Shown in pieces: positions 1-13,385 of a stretch of DNA of 64,000 nucleotides (position 1 is the first letter of the stretch; every line of letters starts with the position of its first letter). The translations under genes and the position numbers were made by a program. This DNA comes from Symmetrospora coprosmae (taxonomy: Eukaryota > Basidiomycota > Cystobasidiomycetes > Symmetrosporaceae). The stretch spans positions 62,001 through 126,000 of the forward strand of contig VUYT01000017.1 of NCBI GenBank assembly GCA_008802785.1. Direction: 5' to 3'. A model generated the notes under the pieces. The model worked only from the letters and a program-made list of their open reading frames with translations. It was not told where the DNA came from and made no database searches.

Positions 1-1
1 C

Positions 2-360
2 CTACTCGTCAACCGCGACAAGGTGCCGCTCGGCATTGGATGGCTGCAGACGATTTCGTTCTTCCACGCTGCCTTTGAAGGTCTTCTCGTTAACGAGGTC
101 AGGTACCTCCAGCTCAAGGATCACAGGGTGCGTCACGCTTTCCGCGGTTGTCGGTGTTCCACGCTCGAGCTGATCTTGCGCGCCCTTCGCAATAGTACGG
201 AGTCGACATCGAGGTGCCAGCAGCGACTATCCTATCCATGTTTGGATTCCGCGCACAGGCATTCTGGTACCCGGACGTCATGGTGCTCTGCGTCTATTTC
301 ATTGGTTTCCTCCTACTCTCAAACATAGCGCTGGTCATCCTGGTGAAGGAGAGGCGCTAG
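2..360 (+). CDS. ABCG-type ABC transporter, C-terminal end (partial)
   Basis: This is the 3' end of a gene whose start lies outside the window. Exons are 2-127 and 196-360, with an intron from 128 (gtgcgt) to 195 (aatag). The first exon reads LLVNRDKVPLGIGWLQT and SFFHAAFEGLLVNE. The second reads YGVDIEVPAATILSMFGF, then a hydrophobic segment ending LVILVKERR and a TAG stop. The pattern 'FEALLVNE...YG.DIEVP...FGF' followed by one last membrane helix is typical of the extreme C-terminus of ABCG/White half transporters, including fungal Adp1-like proteins. Substrate cannot be inferred from this fragment. Confidence 0.8.
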
Positions 361-608
361 ATGAGCGTCCAATATCGTTCAGCGAGACTGTGACAACTGT
401 AGCGAATCTGCATGTATCTATCGTCCGTGTGTCATTGCAATATCAGACACTCTCGCCCTGCAAGCCTGGCGATGGATGTCCTCGGCGTTATGGCTTGCTT
501 GCCAGCGGCGTTACCGCCTGGCGCTGCCCCGGGCACGATTGCGTCAAGGACGCTTGCTTCTCCTCGCCTCCACAGCCGAATACACGGACGCAGTCTATTT
601 AGCAAAGC

Positions 609-1680
609 ATGAGCAAGACAATCCAAACATTCAAGCTTGCAGACGGAGCCGAGATCCCCTGGCTCGCCTGGTGAGTTGGCCTTTGGGGAGGCCGGGCAAC
701 CAACGCAGCCTTGTTCTGACATCACCAACTCCGTCCGCGCAATCATTAATCAGGGGCAACGGAACTGCCAATTCAAAGAAGGAGCCCATTGATGCGGGTC
801 GTGCTGCCCTCAAGGCTGGCATCAACCACATTGACACGGCCGAGATCTACGGGACCGAGGAGGCGACCGCGCAGGTCATTGCCGACACGGGCGTCTCGCG
901 CGACAGCGTCTGGGTGACGAGCAAGATCGGCAAGCCCCGGTCGAGCGACGCCGATATCCGGGCTGCCATCGATGCGTCTCTCGAGAAGCTCCAGTCGCCC
1001 CCGGACCTCTTCCTGATCCACAACCCGTACCCGAGCCAGCCCGAAGCCGTGGTGCCTACCTGGAAGGTGATGGAGGCCATGCAGAAGGAGGGCAAGCTCA
1101 AGAGCCTGGGCGTGTCCAACTTCCGCCCTCAGGACTTTGAGATGCTCTTCAAGGCGGACATCACCGTCAAACCCGTCGCGCACCAGCTCGAGTTCCACCC
1201 ATTCTTGCTTGCTCAGCTCGAGCCGGTCCTCAAGATTCACAAGGAGCACAGCATTGTCGCAGAGGCATACGGACCGCTCACCGCTACTATGCGATACCCC
1301 AAGGACTCGCCGCTCGTCCCGCTCTTCAAGCGCATCGCAGAGCGCCTCTCCAGGGATGCCGGCGAGGAAGTCGACTTCCACAACGTCGGCCTCTTCTGGT
1401 GCAAGGCAAAGGGCGTTGTCGCAGTTACGGCGTCCGCAAACCCGACCAGGCTCGCCGCGCTCGGCAGGCTCGCATCGGCTAATCTGAACCTCACGCCTGA
1501 GGAGGTGCAAGAGATTGACACGGTCGGCAAGGCCCACCACTTCCGCTACTACGTGAGTCCTGCCAGCTTCCCACCCAGCGGGAGACGAGCGCGACCGCAA
1601 GCTGAATGGCATGCCCGCAGGCCGAGCACATGAAGGATGTCGACGACACGATGCCAGTGCCCAAGGTCAGCCCGGAGTAA
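609..1680 (+). CDS. Aldo/keto reductase
   Basis: Exons 609-670, 754-1552 and 1621-1680 give 306 residues. The start MSKTIQTFKLADGAEIPWLA is chosen because only this ATG joins in frame, across the gtgagt intron, to a GNGTANSK segment, which matches the family's N-terminal 'GxGT' strand. The AKR catalytic tetrad is visible: Asp and Tyr in HIDTAEIYGTE, Lys in VWVTSKIG and His in FLIHNPYP. The motif KSLGVSNF follows as expected. Length is normal for the NADPH-dependent AKR superfamily, which reduces aldehydes and ketones. The substrate is not predictable; small fungal AKRs of this shape include AKR3-type reductases. The reading frame is intact. Confidence 0.9.
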
Positions 1681-1965
1681 GTTCCTCATCTGGCAGGTCA
1701 CACTCGCGTGAGCTGCGATCTATGCTCTTGCATGTGTTGGCCTGATTGCTCTGTGTTGCATCTGTCCAGCAACTTTGCCGACTCTGGCAGGTCGAGTAAG
1801 AACCCGTGAAGCAGCTCGACAACAGGTGACCGCGCAAGGATAGCGGCTAAGAAAAATCTGAAAGGAACCATGTGCTACACTGTGGAGAAAGGCGGACGAA
1901 GGAGAAGAGCGGCAACTCGCCGATTTGTCATGTCTGGGTGGACAGCCGTCCCAGTCCTGCAATAT

Positions 1966-4900
1966 TTACTGCTTGGCAAAGCTCCAAATTCTGACTGTGC
2001 AGTCATCCGAGCCCGAGATGATCTTGTCGTCTCCGAGTGCAAGACTCGTGACTGCGCCCCTGTGCCCGACGAGGGTGTGCAGGCACTTGCCCGAGTTTCT
2101 GTCCCAGATCTTGATGGTCCGGTCGTGCGAGGCGCTGACGATGCGCAGCTGGTCCATGTCGACGTCCCAGACGCCCTCGATATGTCCAAAGAGCGTCCGG
2201 GCACACTTCGCGTCGTCGATGTTCCAGAGCTTGATGGTGTTGTCGAGCGAGCCAGAGACGATGAGAGGGGCGGGCGATGTTCCAAAGTCGATGAATGGGA
2301 GAGTGGACGGGTCCGGGGGCGGGCGCGCAGCAGCGGCGAGGAAGGCTGATGCGCTCGGCGCGGCAATTGGCAGCTGAGATGCGGGAACGAGGCCGGTGCC
2401 CGGTGCCGCCTGCTGGGCGTCAAAGAAGCCTGCGTATCCGTTGCCTGCGACGACCTGCGAGCGGTTGCGCGCGGCAGCAGCTGCGGCAGCGGCTTCAGCA
2501 GAGGATAAGGAAGACTGCTCGGAAGGGTTGATGAAGGAATTGCCAGAGTCCTCGTTGGCCACTGGGAACTGATTGGCAGACTGGTCTGTGACCGAGATGA
2601 TCTTGAGGCACTGGACCTGGGCCACGTGCCCCTCCAGAGTGCGCAGACACTGGCGCGTTACGAGATCCCACAGTTTGATGGTCCCGTCGTCCGAGGCGGA
2701 GAATAACAGCTTGACGGCGGGCATGGGTGCGCTGCTGGGTTGTGCGGCAGAACCACCACCTCCGGGCTCGGCGAGGTTGGCAGGCGTGACAGAGCAGTCC
2801 GTCGACTCGGGAGACCAGATCCTCACTTGATTGACCCATTCCCGGTGCCCTCTCAAGGTGAAACACTCGGCCGTGTTGAAGTTCCAGACCTAAGGATGGA
2901 TGCATTTAGCTTGGCACGGGGAAGAAGGGCGAGCACCTTTCCCGGACCCACCTTGATGGTCGAATCGGCGCTCCCGCTCGCGAGGACATGCTTGTCAAAG
3001 CACAGGCTGATGACCGAGTCCCTGTGCCCTTCGAGAGTGCGGATGCACTGCCCGGTTCTCCAGCTCCATATCTTGAGTGTGCTGTCCATCCCGCCCGAGA
3101 TGAGTTTTGCCGAGTCGAACTGGATGCAGCGGACGCCGCGAGTGTGCCCGCGGAGCTCGCTGACGCACATGCCCGTCTCTGCGTTCCAGATGCGTACAGT
3201 CCGGTCCCACGAGCCCGTCATGAGGACCGGGTAGGGCACGTCGTGCAGCGAATCGTCGATCTGCAGACACGTAATGGCGTCTGTGTGCCCCTTGAGCGTC
3301 TTGTACGAGCACTTGCCCCTCGCCCAGTTGCGTGCGATTGCCAGGCGCTCGCAGTAGACAGACTTCCACGGGCGCGTCGGCGCCTGTCGGGTAGTCTGGG
3401 CCTGCGCTCGAGCTTGCGCCTGGAGCTGGAGCTGGGCATGCGCCTGCGCCTGTGCTTGAGATTGTCCATGCTGCTGTTGGCTGCGCGTATCCTCTTCTGG
3501 CAAGGGCGGGCCGTACTTGGGCGATGGGGGCGCCGAGACGAGAGTGAGGTCGGCGAGCTGCATATTGGAGGCAGATTGCGCGAGGCGGGGTCGCTTGGTG
3601 GGCGCGGCGGACTGCGGGGCCCCACGGGGCCCGACGGCCTGCGCGAGCGCCTCTTCCAGCGATTTGGGCAGGGGCGTGTGGTTGTGCTGGCTGTTCTCGT
3701 ACCTCGCCAGTGCTTGCGCGGTAGACGTGCTCGGCATGCTGCCATCTGTGGCTGTGTCCGGGGCTGCACCTGCTACAGCGGTAGAGCTGGTCGCGACTCT
3801 GCCGAATCGAGACGCATCTCTGCTGCTGCTGCTGCTGCTGCTGCTGGCGTCCCTCTGCTTCTGCTTCCTCTTTTTCTCGAGCAGCGGCAGGCCCCACCCG
3901 CACTTTTCGCATTTCCTCTCAATGTGCTGCTCGCACATTGTCCTCCAGAGGAGATCGTCGTCTGCGAGTGCCTTCCAGCTCTTGCTGACCTGTGCCGCGC
4001 GGCCGAGCGAGACTGCGTCGAGGAACGTCATACACTTTAGGGCAATCTCGCGCGGCAGCACTGCAAAAGGGTCGAGACGGCATTCTGCCTTTAGTTTCTC
4101 CGAGAGGAACGAGAGCTGGGACGGGCAGCAGATGGTGAGGAGGCCGCGGAGGGTGAGGAGCCGGGCTGCACCCGACGACGAGGAGAAGAGCGACCAAATG
4201 GTGTTGGCCGTCTGCTGGTCGACCTCTGGGAATTTCTCCAGTTGCTAAGCACGCCCAGTCAATTCGTGCATGTAACGGATGTCAGCTGATTGCATGTCTG
4301 GCGCGGTGGGCAAGATAGGGGGGATGAGCGAGGTCATGCGGCCCCACGCACCTTCTGCAGGTCGACCCTGGCTCCGCCGTCGACCATGCGCTGATGGCGC
4401 AGACATATGCGCTTGCAATCACCACCAGGCGGGCCCTTTACGCCGAATCCACCAGGGCCAAAGCTGACGTTGGCGCCCGAGGTCGAGAGCGAGTCGTGAT
4501 TCTGCGGGTGGTGCGGTCGGTGGACTTGGCCTCCTGCCGAGCTGTTGTTGGATGAGACGCCTGCGCCTGGCAGGACTGAGCCTGCAGGGAAGGCAGCGTC
4601 GCACTCGTCCATGCTGGTGTCGCCGTTGTCATTGTCGTTGTCACTGTTGATGGCTCTGCCCTTCCCCTTGCGGTCGGCGCGACCCCTGCTCTGCTCCCCA
4701 TGCGGCTGCTGCTCTGCCTCGTCCTCCTCGTCCTTCCTGCAATCAACCGAGACGGATGCATCCCTCTTTACGCCAATGACTGAGGATGATCTGGACGTGG
4801 ATGCAGAGGCCGAGAGTGTCGCCTCCCCAGGCCTCCCGCCGGGCAGAGGGCCTCCAGTCGAGGCCGGCGGCGACACGTTGACGGCATGAAACGACTCGGG

Positions 4901-4975
4901 CAGGTCCTCGAGCTGGACAGGGCTCGCATCTCGGTGGTGGTGGTGGTGATGATGATGCAGATGCAGATGCTGCAT
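1966..4975 (-). CDS. MET30: F-box/WD40 ubiquitin-ligase subunit, MET30/sconB type
   Basis: Exons on the minus strand are 4975-4352, 4244-2952 and 2889-1966, giving 946 residues. The N-terminal ~210 residues are low complexity, with a His run near the start and Asp/Asn-rich tracts. After them comes QLEKFPEVDQQTANTIW, then an F-box (LPREIALKCMTFLDAVSLGR) and the Cys pair of CEKCGWGLPLL seen in sulfur-controller proteins. The C-terminal half has at least seven WD40 repeats, for example SGSADSTIKVWNF and SASHDRTIKIWDR, ending VRIWSFAKQ. In yeast and moulds Met30/SconB is the SCF substrate adaptor that restrains the Met4/Cys3 sulfur regulator when sulfur is plentiful. The F-box plus the linker sequence support that assignment over Cdc4/Pop1, though not with certainty. 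A CTG run at about 3820-3846 encodes poly-Ser. The start is the ATG before the His run; upstream in-frame codons are open, so a longer N-terminus is possible. Confidence 0.85.
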
Positions 4976-5207
4976 ATCTCCTTTGCCCAATATTTCAAGA
5001 GAAGTTGCTGGGTTGGAGAGAGATGAAGAGCGACGAGGGATCCCTGCTGAGGTGAGCAAGGGCGCAAAGGCGTGATGCAAGTGGCGACACGCATGGAGAC
5101 TCGCATACACACACATGATGGCAGGGTCACGTTCGTGTGCTCGTTCAAGTACATAGTATTACGCAGCTTGCATCGTGGACGCCAGCAGAAGACATTCCTC
5201 CCATCTA

Positions 5208-6818
<1,611 letters not shown>

Positions 6819-7013
6819 TCAGTACTGCCTGTATGCCTTTGCCTGTGGTTCCTGTCCGCGTGCGAGCGGGGTCCCTCTCTTGTCGGCGAGTCGCTGGAAC
6901 GCTACGAACGACAGTCCCGCAATGGCTGCGAACCCGGCAAAGATGGCTAGAGGGGAGGTGGAGGATGGGCGATTGCGAGGGCGGTACTGTGGTGGATGAG
7001 GTGGTGTATGCAT
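6819..7013 (-). CDS. Small single-pass membrane protein ORF upstream of UMP kinase
   Basis: A 64-codon frame starts at an ATG at 7013 and ends with TGA at 6821-6819, only 21 nt before the UMP kinase ATG and in the same frame and strand. The middle reads SPLAIFAGFAAIAGLSFVAF, a clear transmembrane segment, preceded by basic residues (YRPRNRPSS) and followed by LADKRGTPLARGQE. I do not recognise a family. It could be an independent short gene on a bicistronic transcript, an upstream ORF, or an alternative leader exon for the kinase. No convincing splice donor after the hydrophobic segment would fuse the two. Confidence 0.4.
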   Translation of the reverse strand: MHTPPHPPQYRPRNRPSSTSPLAIFAGFAAIAGLSFVAFQRLADKRGTPLARGQEPQAKAYRQY

Positions 7014-7192
7014 GCAACCGAGTATCTCCACCTTGTTCTGGTTGATGTCGGTTGGAGGGAGAGAGAGGGAGAGGGAGAGAGGAGGGATCCTCCCATCGCA
7101 CTGCTGGGTAACCGGTCTGTCTCCCTTCGACGCACCTCCATCACCATCATCTGCCACAGTAATATCCCATCACAGCACCGTACTCGCCCACC

Positions 7193-8346
7193 ATGAACAT
7201 CCTCGTGCGCAGATTGCGCTATGCTGCGCTGTGCCGCGCTGTGCTGTCGGCCAGGCTGAGATACCGTCGGCCCATTCCAGGACACGCTCTTTGGGAGAGG
7301 CAAGACGCCCGCCGAGCAGCTGCGCGCACACCAGCGATCCCTCAACAAAGCTCAGAGGGAGCTCGACAGGGAACGCACAAAGCTAGAGGCGCAGGAGAAG
7401 AAGCTCGGTGCGTGTTCGCCTGGGCATCTCTGGCGCGGGAAGCTCACGTGCGTGCGTGCGGCCTCTGGGCGATGGGCGAACAGTCATGGACATCAAGAAG
7501 TCGGCAAAGAGCGGCCAGATGGTGCGTGTCCACCCTCTCTTCACCAGTCATGCTGAGCGCACCTCAACGCCCGACGCAACCCGCTTCGAGGGCCGTGGGC
7601 TGACCCACTGAACCGATGACGCCTCGCCTCGCCTTCTGACCCAGGGCTCGTGCAAGATAATGGCAAAGGACCTCGTCCGCACACGCCGCTACATTAGCAA
7701 GTTCTACCAGATGCGCACCCAGCTGCAGGCAGTCTCGCTCCGTCTCCAGACGCTGCGCTCGAACGAGCAGATGGCAACGGCAATGAAGGGCGCCACGAAG
7801 GTGCATCCGCTTGCATGCACCTCTCGCTGCAATCAATCCATGGCCCGGGCCTCCTGCTAACAGACTGCTGGCTGGCCCCATCAATGACGCAGGCCATGAG
7901 CAACATGTCGCGCACAATGAACCTGCCCCAGATCAGCAAGATTCTCCAGGATTTCGAGCGCGAGTCGTCCGCCATGGACATGAAGGAGGAAATGATGTCC
8001 GACACGATTGACGACGTCATGGAGGACGAAGGAGAGACGGAGGAAGAAGAGAGCGATGCAATCCTGAAGCAGGTCCTCGACGAGATTGGCGTCAGCATGA
8101 ACCAGCAGGTGAGTGCGGCCGCGAGCCGAGCCGAGCCGAGCGTGCAGACCCTTGCCGAGTGGGGCGCCTGACGAGTACTCGCATACCATGCAGCTGTCCG
8201 ACGCACCGACGGGCCTCGGAGAACCGCAAGCTCAGGCCGAACAGCGGCGCGCCGTCGCCGTGGGAGAGCCAAGTGGCGGGCCGGCTGACGCAGATCCAGA
8301 AGTGGACGAGCTGCAGGCACGGCTGGACAAGCTGAGGAAGGACTGA
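7193..8346 (+). CDS. VPS2: ESCRT-III subunit Vps2/CHMP2
   Basis: Six exons (7193-7204, 7281-7407, 7484-7521, 7645-7800, 7893-8108, 8194-8346) give 233 residues. The first exon is only 12 nt (MNIL) and is needed to start the conserved DTLFGRGKTPAEQLRAHQ. Next come DIKKSAKSGQM|GSCKIMAKDLVRTRRYI, a near-diagnostic Vps2/CHMP2 segment, then SRTMNLPQISKILQDFE. An acidic helix follows, and the C-terminus DPEVDELQARLDKLRKD is a MIM1 motif for Vps4 binding. The protein caps Snf7 filaments in endosomal membrane scission and recruits Vps4. Exon phases sum exactly. It is transcribed divergently from the UMP kinase locus. Confidence 0.92.
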
Positions 8347-8869
8347 TCCGAGTGGAGCTGAAACGTCAGTCTTGCATGGAGAGGAGGCGCGCGTGTTGGA
8401 AAGACTGGATGCGTTGGATTCCGGCAATGGTCACCACTACCGATGTTGTGCAAGTACGAGCAATGCAGGCAGTGATCACATCTTCGCTTGGCCGCACTCG
8501 ATAGTACCAGCCTGCTTCTTCTGTGGAGCTCGGTGATCGCATTGGCTTCCAATGCCCTCTGGCTGGAGCGATTCGACTACAACAAAGGGCCGCGATTGCG
8601 ACGTACGGGACCGATAGAAGTAGGGGTGTGTGACTGACTACCATGCTCGTAATCTCCTCAATGAGTGGGGCGCAGGAATGATGAACGACACATCTGTGCA
8701 CGTATCTATGCTGCTGTCTTTGGCTCTGCTGTTCCTTCTTGGTCGGCCTCTGCAGGACTCGCGTCCCGTTCTATGATAGAGGATGATGCAAGAACATGAG
8801 AATTAGCCACGCGCTCCCTGACGTCTGCGCCTCATCTGACCGATGCCCCGCGCCAACCCTCGCACATTT
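8347..8869. other. Convergent intergenic region between VPS2 and MDJ1
   Basis: About 520 nt separating two convergent stop codons. It presumably holds both 3' UTRs. I see no open frame with codon structure or family resemblance and no long repeat. Confidence 0.5.
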
Positions 8870-11095
8870 TCACTTGCTCCTCCACCAGCTCGCCACCGAG
8901 CCCTTGAGGCTCTCCCACAGGCTGTACGGCCGCCCATCATCATGCTCGCTGTACGCCTCCTCCTCCCGCTCGGTGTAGGGCCTGGACGCGTCCCGGGAGC
9001 CTACATCGGAGCCCCACACAAGCAGAGGCAGAGGAGAAGGGTGCACCGTGTGTAAGCATCCGGTACTTCCAGCTTTGACAAGGCGACCGGCCTACAAGGG
9101 AAGGCAGGGGCGTCGTGCTGGCGGGCGATGGTGGGGCAGGCGGGGAGGCACAACAATACGGCGCGACGGGGACTGTCGGTGACTGAGGGCAGGAAACTAA
9201 CCTGTAGTGTTTGACGGACCGGCTTCTGCAGAACTGGCAGAGTCCGGTGCAGCGGCAGCGGCGGCCTTGCCCGAAGGTGCTTGTTCCGATGCTGCAGGCC
9301 TCGCCTTTGGCTTCTCCTTCTCAAAAACCGTGTTCCGTGGCTTGTTGTTGCCCTCGTCGTCTGCGGCGTAGGCTTCAATGATGCCTCGCTGATTGGCCGT
9401 GAGCGATCTGCGGGTCCCAAAGTCAGTCAACCAGCCTTGCAACCGAGCTATAAGATTCGACGAGTGATGCGACACCCACCTTGGAATGGACACGTTGAAG
9501 CGCACGAAAAGATCACCTCGGCTGCTCTTGTTGACAATGGGCACGCCGCGGCCGCGCAAGACGAGCTCATCGCCGTGCTGCGTGCCAGGTGGGACACGAA
9601 CCTGCACGTCGTCCTCGAGCGTAGGGACGGTCGCCCTGCCTCCGAGGATAGCCGTGTAGAAGGGCACAGAGCGATCGTGGTAGATGTTGGACCCTTGCCG
9701 CCTAAAGGTCCTGCTCGGCATGATCTCGATGCGGACGTGGAGGTCGCCTGGCCGGCCCTTGCCCTCGATGGGCATGTCGCCCATCTGGCCCATGACGACG
9801 CGCATCCCTTCGTCGACGCCCGCGGGGATGTCGACCTCGACCTTCTTGGTCGTGCGCACCTTGCCCACGCCGCCGCACCCTCCACACGCGTCCTGCGGGT
9901 CCGTGATGGTGCCTGCGCCATCACACGCGCGACACGTCCCAGACATGGCGAACCCGTTCTGGATGATGTACTGCTGGCTGCCTGATCCCCCGCAGTCGCC
10001 GCACGTCCGCTTCTTCGCCCCGGTCTTCAAGCCGCTGCCTGTGCACGTCGTGCAGTCCACGACGGGCGTGATTTCAATCGTCCGCTTCGTCCCGCGGCAC
10101 GCCTCGAGGAACGGTATCCGCACCGTCGCCTGCAGATCAGAGCCCGGGCTGTATGTCGCGCCGGCCCGCCCGCGTCCGCCGCCACCGCGAGTCGCGCCGC
10201 CACCGAACATCTGCGAGAAAATGTCATTGAGGTCCGCCGGACCCCGACCGCCAAACATGTCGCTGGCACTGCCGAATCCTCCACCCCCGCCGAAGGACGA
10301 GGTGGCTCGCTGGTACGCCTCCTCGCTGAACCCTGGCTGTTGCGCTGCAGCGCCGTACTTGTCGTATAGCGCCCGCTTTTTCTCGTCGCCCAGGGTCTGC
10401 CGTACGTCCCAAGGAAACAATCAGTCAGTTGTGATGCGATACATCAGTAGCGCGACCTTCTTTCTCGACGCGCTACTTACATCGTAGGCTTCCTGAATCT
10501 CTACGAATTTGGGCTTTGCGCTTTCGTCCTTGTTGGAATCCGGATGGTACTTCTTCGCCAGCTACAAGGCGCGTGATAGGACATCCGCAGAGCATGTCAG
10601 TATCGCAGCCTGACGCCGTCCGCTGTCCTCGGTCGCGGGCCTACTTGATAGTAGGCTTTTTTGATCTCTGACGCCGAGGCCCCTTTCGAGACACCCAGGG
10701 CCGAATACGGGTTGGTAGCGGCCTGTACAGCGGACGAGTGGAAGCTGCGGCGTCGCTGCTGTGCATAGACAAAACAGTGTTGTTAGCACTGCTCGCGCTC
10801 GTTCGCGATGATGCTCGGTTGGACCCAATCGAACGGGTCGCATTGCGAGCTGCTGGACGGGACGCACCTCTGGCGAGCGCGCACGAGGACGGGAAGGTCC
10901 TCCAGCGACCGCCGGAGCTGTTGCTCCATCCTGTATGCGAGGTCTAGGAGCCTGGGTTGCGAAGCTCCTCCGTTTCTGGCTCCCTCCCACGGCTGACGCG
11001 GAAGGTGATGGGCGCGAGCACCGACAGACGGCGGAAGAAGACCACAAACCCAGGCCGGCAGAGCGTGTCACTGCCATCGACGTTGAAGCAGCCAT
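8870..11095 (-). CDS. MDJ1: Mitochondrial DnaJ/Hsp40 co-chaperone (Mdj1 type)
   Basis: Exons 11095-10868, 10758-10645, 10561-10481, 10396-9480, 9407-9202 and 9000-8870 encode 558 residues. The N-terminus is Arg/Ser-rich (RRSFATQAPRPR, RRRSFHSS), typical of a mitochondrial presequence. The J domain reads NPYSALGVSKGASASEIKKA and KKYHPDSNKD, with the HPD motif, and is split over three exons. A G/F region follows, then four CxxCxGxG zinc-finger repeats (CTTCTGSG, CGDCGGSG, CRACDGAG, CGGCGGVG) and the CTDI/II substrate-binding domains (GDLHVRIEI, GDLFVRFNV). It partners mitochondrial Hsp70 in matrix protein folding. The last intron (9001-9201) has an in-frame TAG three bases after the splice site. 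The exon beyond it reads REEEAYSEHDDGRPYSLWES and ends ASWWRSK, which reads as genuine coding sequence. Confidence 0.9.
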
Positions 11096-11388
11096 GACTG
11101 AGCGAACTGAGCGTACTGCGATGCGAAAGAAGAAGAAGAGAGCCACAGGCAAGAGTCCAGAGAGAGAACGTGACCTCTGACAATTTCTCGAAGGGTCGCG
11201 AGATGTCGGGTCGGGCTCTTTGCGGATGTCACAGATGCATATACACAATGATTGATTCGGATAGCGTGCACACAGCCTGCGGATAGTCATCGCACCTCTC
11301 TGCAAAGTGTCCGTCCGTGCTGCACCTGGTCTTATCGGGCGATGCAGGATATGTCAGCTCGGCCTGCACGCTCTCGATGAAGAGAGTG

Positions 11389-13385
11389 TCAAGCACCGAT
11401 GGACTCACAGCTGCACAGGGTCGGCTCCAGCCAGGAGCTCACCAGGCTGGAGAGACAAGGCGAGCAAGTCAGCAGCGCCCGGATCACCAAGACTCGAAAC
11501 TGGGGAAAAACGTAGCCTGCCCACCTCGCAGCAAGAATCCCAAGCGTGTCCGCAAAGCCCACGCAGGCTATCCGGAACTCGCGACGCGCCAGAACCTCTC
11601 CTCTACTTACCGTCTCCTCGTCCTCCTCCTCAATGAGGCCGACGCGCAGATAGACGTTGCAGTATGCGAGCCCGCCACACAGCCCTTCGAGCGCGATGAG
11701 CAGGAAGCACGCTCCAATGGCGTACCCCGGTCCAACTGCGGATGTGAAGATCGATCGAGTGCTCTCGGTGATGGCCGTCGCTAAGACCACCACCTGTACC
11801 AGCGAAGGAAGCGGGATGAGGCGGGCTGGGAGGGGCGGTATCCGGAAGATGACGGTGCTTGACCGAGAGAGAAAGACCGTGCTCTGGTAGACGAGTTGCC
11901 AGAGAGGATAGTCTGTCAAGCATGGTGATCAGTCTACAACATTGTTGGCGAGGTTCTGCAACGCCACGCACAGTCGCTCAAGCGCTTGATGATGCTTGCC
12001 AACACAAGATGGTTCCTACGATCCGGAACGGGATAGAGGAGAGTCGGCGCGGCTCCAGTATTGACAGTATACTGCAGAAGAGAGGTTTCTGTCAGTCGCT
12101 TAGGCTCTGCCTTCCTCTCGTTACTCAGAGCAACACGCATACCTCGGCGAAATAGACGACAAAGAGCGGGATCATAAAGGGCAAGAAGAGTGGCCGAGCC
12201 AAGGCCATCTTTTGCTGGGTCGATAACGATTGCTTCGTTATCGCTGCCTGGCTCGAGGCAAATGGCGGTAGATGTTGAGATGCGTTCGAAGTCTGCACTG
12301 GAGCGTGCTCATCGACCAGATCGTCCTCTTCGTCTCGCTCGACTGAAGGTACAAAGGTGTACGCTGCATCGCGCGGCGCTTGCTGCGGGAAAGCGTTTGA
12401 CTTAGGCAGAAGAGCGAGGTAGACGGCCAGCATGCATATTGGCAGGACCTGATCCAGGGGAATGAGGCGCACACCATCAGCTTTTTGGACCCAGAAGTCG
12501 TGCGTCCGTGGGCCTGCTCACCGAGCTCAGTCCAAGCCCCTTCTTCACGCCCAGGCCACGCAGAAACCACCAAAGAGCAGCACCGACGAGTCCTGCCGCC
12601 CCGGTACCTGAGGAGAACCACCCGACAGCTAGTCTCGCAAGTTCGTCGTCCCCGTAGACGGTCGTGCGCTGAAGGTAGGTCATCTCGCCGAGCCCGCTGG
12701 AGAAGGAAGCGAGTGCGATGCCAAAAAGCCGCGGAGACAGACCAGTCGAGATGGCCACCAGCTGCGTACACAATGTAAGGCATCAGCTGATGAAGAGCAT
12801 GTTGTATGGAGTCGCCAGAGGAGCACGGACCACGATGCCAGTGAAAGAGACCAGCGAGCAAGCTAGGACGCGGCGACCGTACCTCACACGTCCAGGGACA
12901 AAGTACGGCCAGCCGAGCTTGACAAGCAGCGCAGGGAAGATGTTTGCGAACAGAATGACGCCTTTCGGGACGTCTGGCGGCACGAGGTCAAGAGCGGCGC
13001 TCAGGATGATGACCTTGTAAAGGATGCGGTGAATCAGCCGCTACGAATCGAATGAGACGGAATGTACGCTATGAGCCTGCACACATAGAGGACGTTGCTG
13101 GTGGGAGAGAAGGTCAGAATGCACTCAGTCGCGCAACGGAGACGACCCGAGGCAAAGTCATCCTCAGGCATTTGCGCCTCACTTGAGCAGCCCAAGGAAG
13201 AAGAAGCTAGCCGACAGCTTGCGCCTGGTCGTCTTCGTGGCAGTCTCGGACTCCGGTGCGTTTGCTCCATCGCGAAGCAGGGGTGTATCATCGTCCAGCA
13301 TGTCGGCTTCCTCCACCGCTGGGCCGTTGCGCTGTGAACCAAGACGTTCCATGCGAAGGACGTCGACGCTTTCGCGCTCACGCAT
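11389..13385 (-). CDS. BTN1: Battenin/CLN3 family vacuolar membrane protein (Btn1)
   Basis: Eight exons (13385-13183, 13097-13085, 13013-12831, 12761-12522, 12448-12143, 12071-11972, 11912-11525, 11446-11389) give 496 residues, against 438 for human CLN3. Landmarks in order are SASFFFLGLLNNVLYVIILS, LVAISTGLSPRLFGIALASF plus SSGLGEM (the CLN3 signature), GWFSSGTGAAGLVGA, FMIPLFVVYFAEYTVN, YYPLWQLVYQSTVFLSRSS and EGLCGGLAYCNVY. About eleven hydrophobic segments are expected. Exon 2 is only 13 nt. The protein acts in vacuole/lysosome pH and arginine homeostasis and, in yeast, in Golgi trafficking. The start at 13385 is the ATG nearest the conserved region; an upstream in-frame extension is possible. 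The donor at 12830 (gtccgt) was chosen over an adjacent one by aligned length with human CLN3. Confidence 0.87.

Noticed and set aside
773-1612. 279-codon minus-strand frame
   Set aside because: Antisense shadow of the aldo/keto reductase, whose catalytic motifs are on the plus strand.
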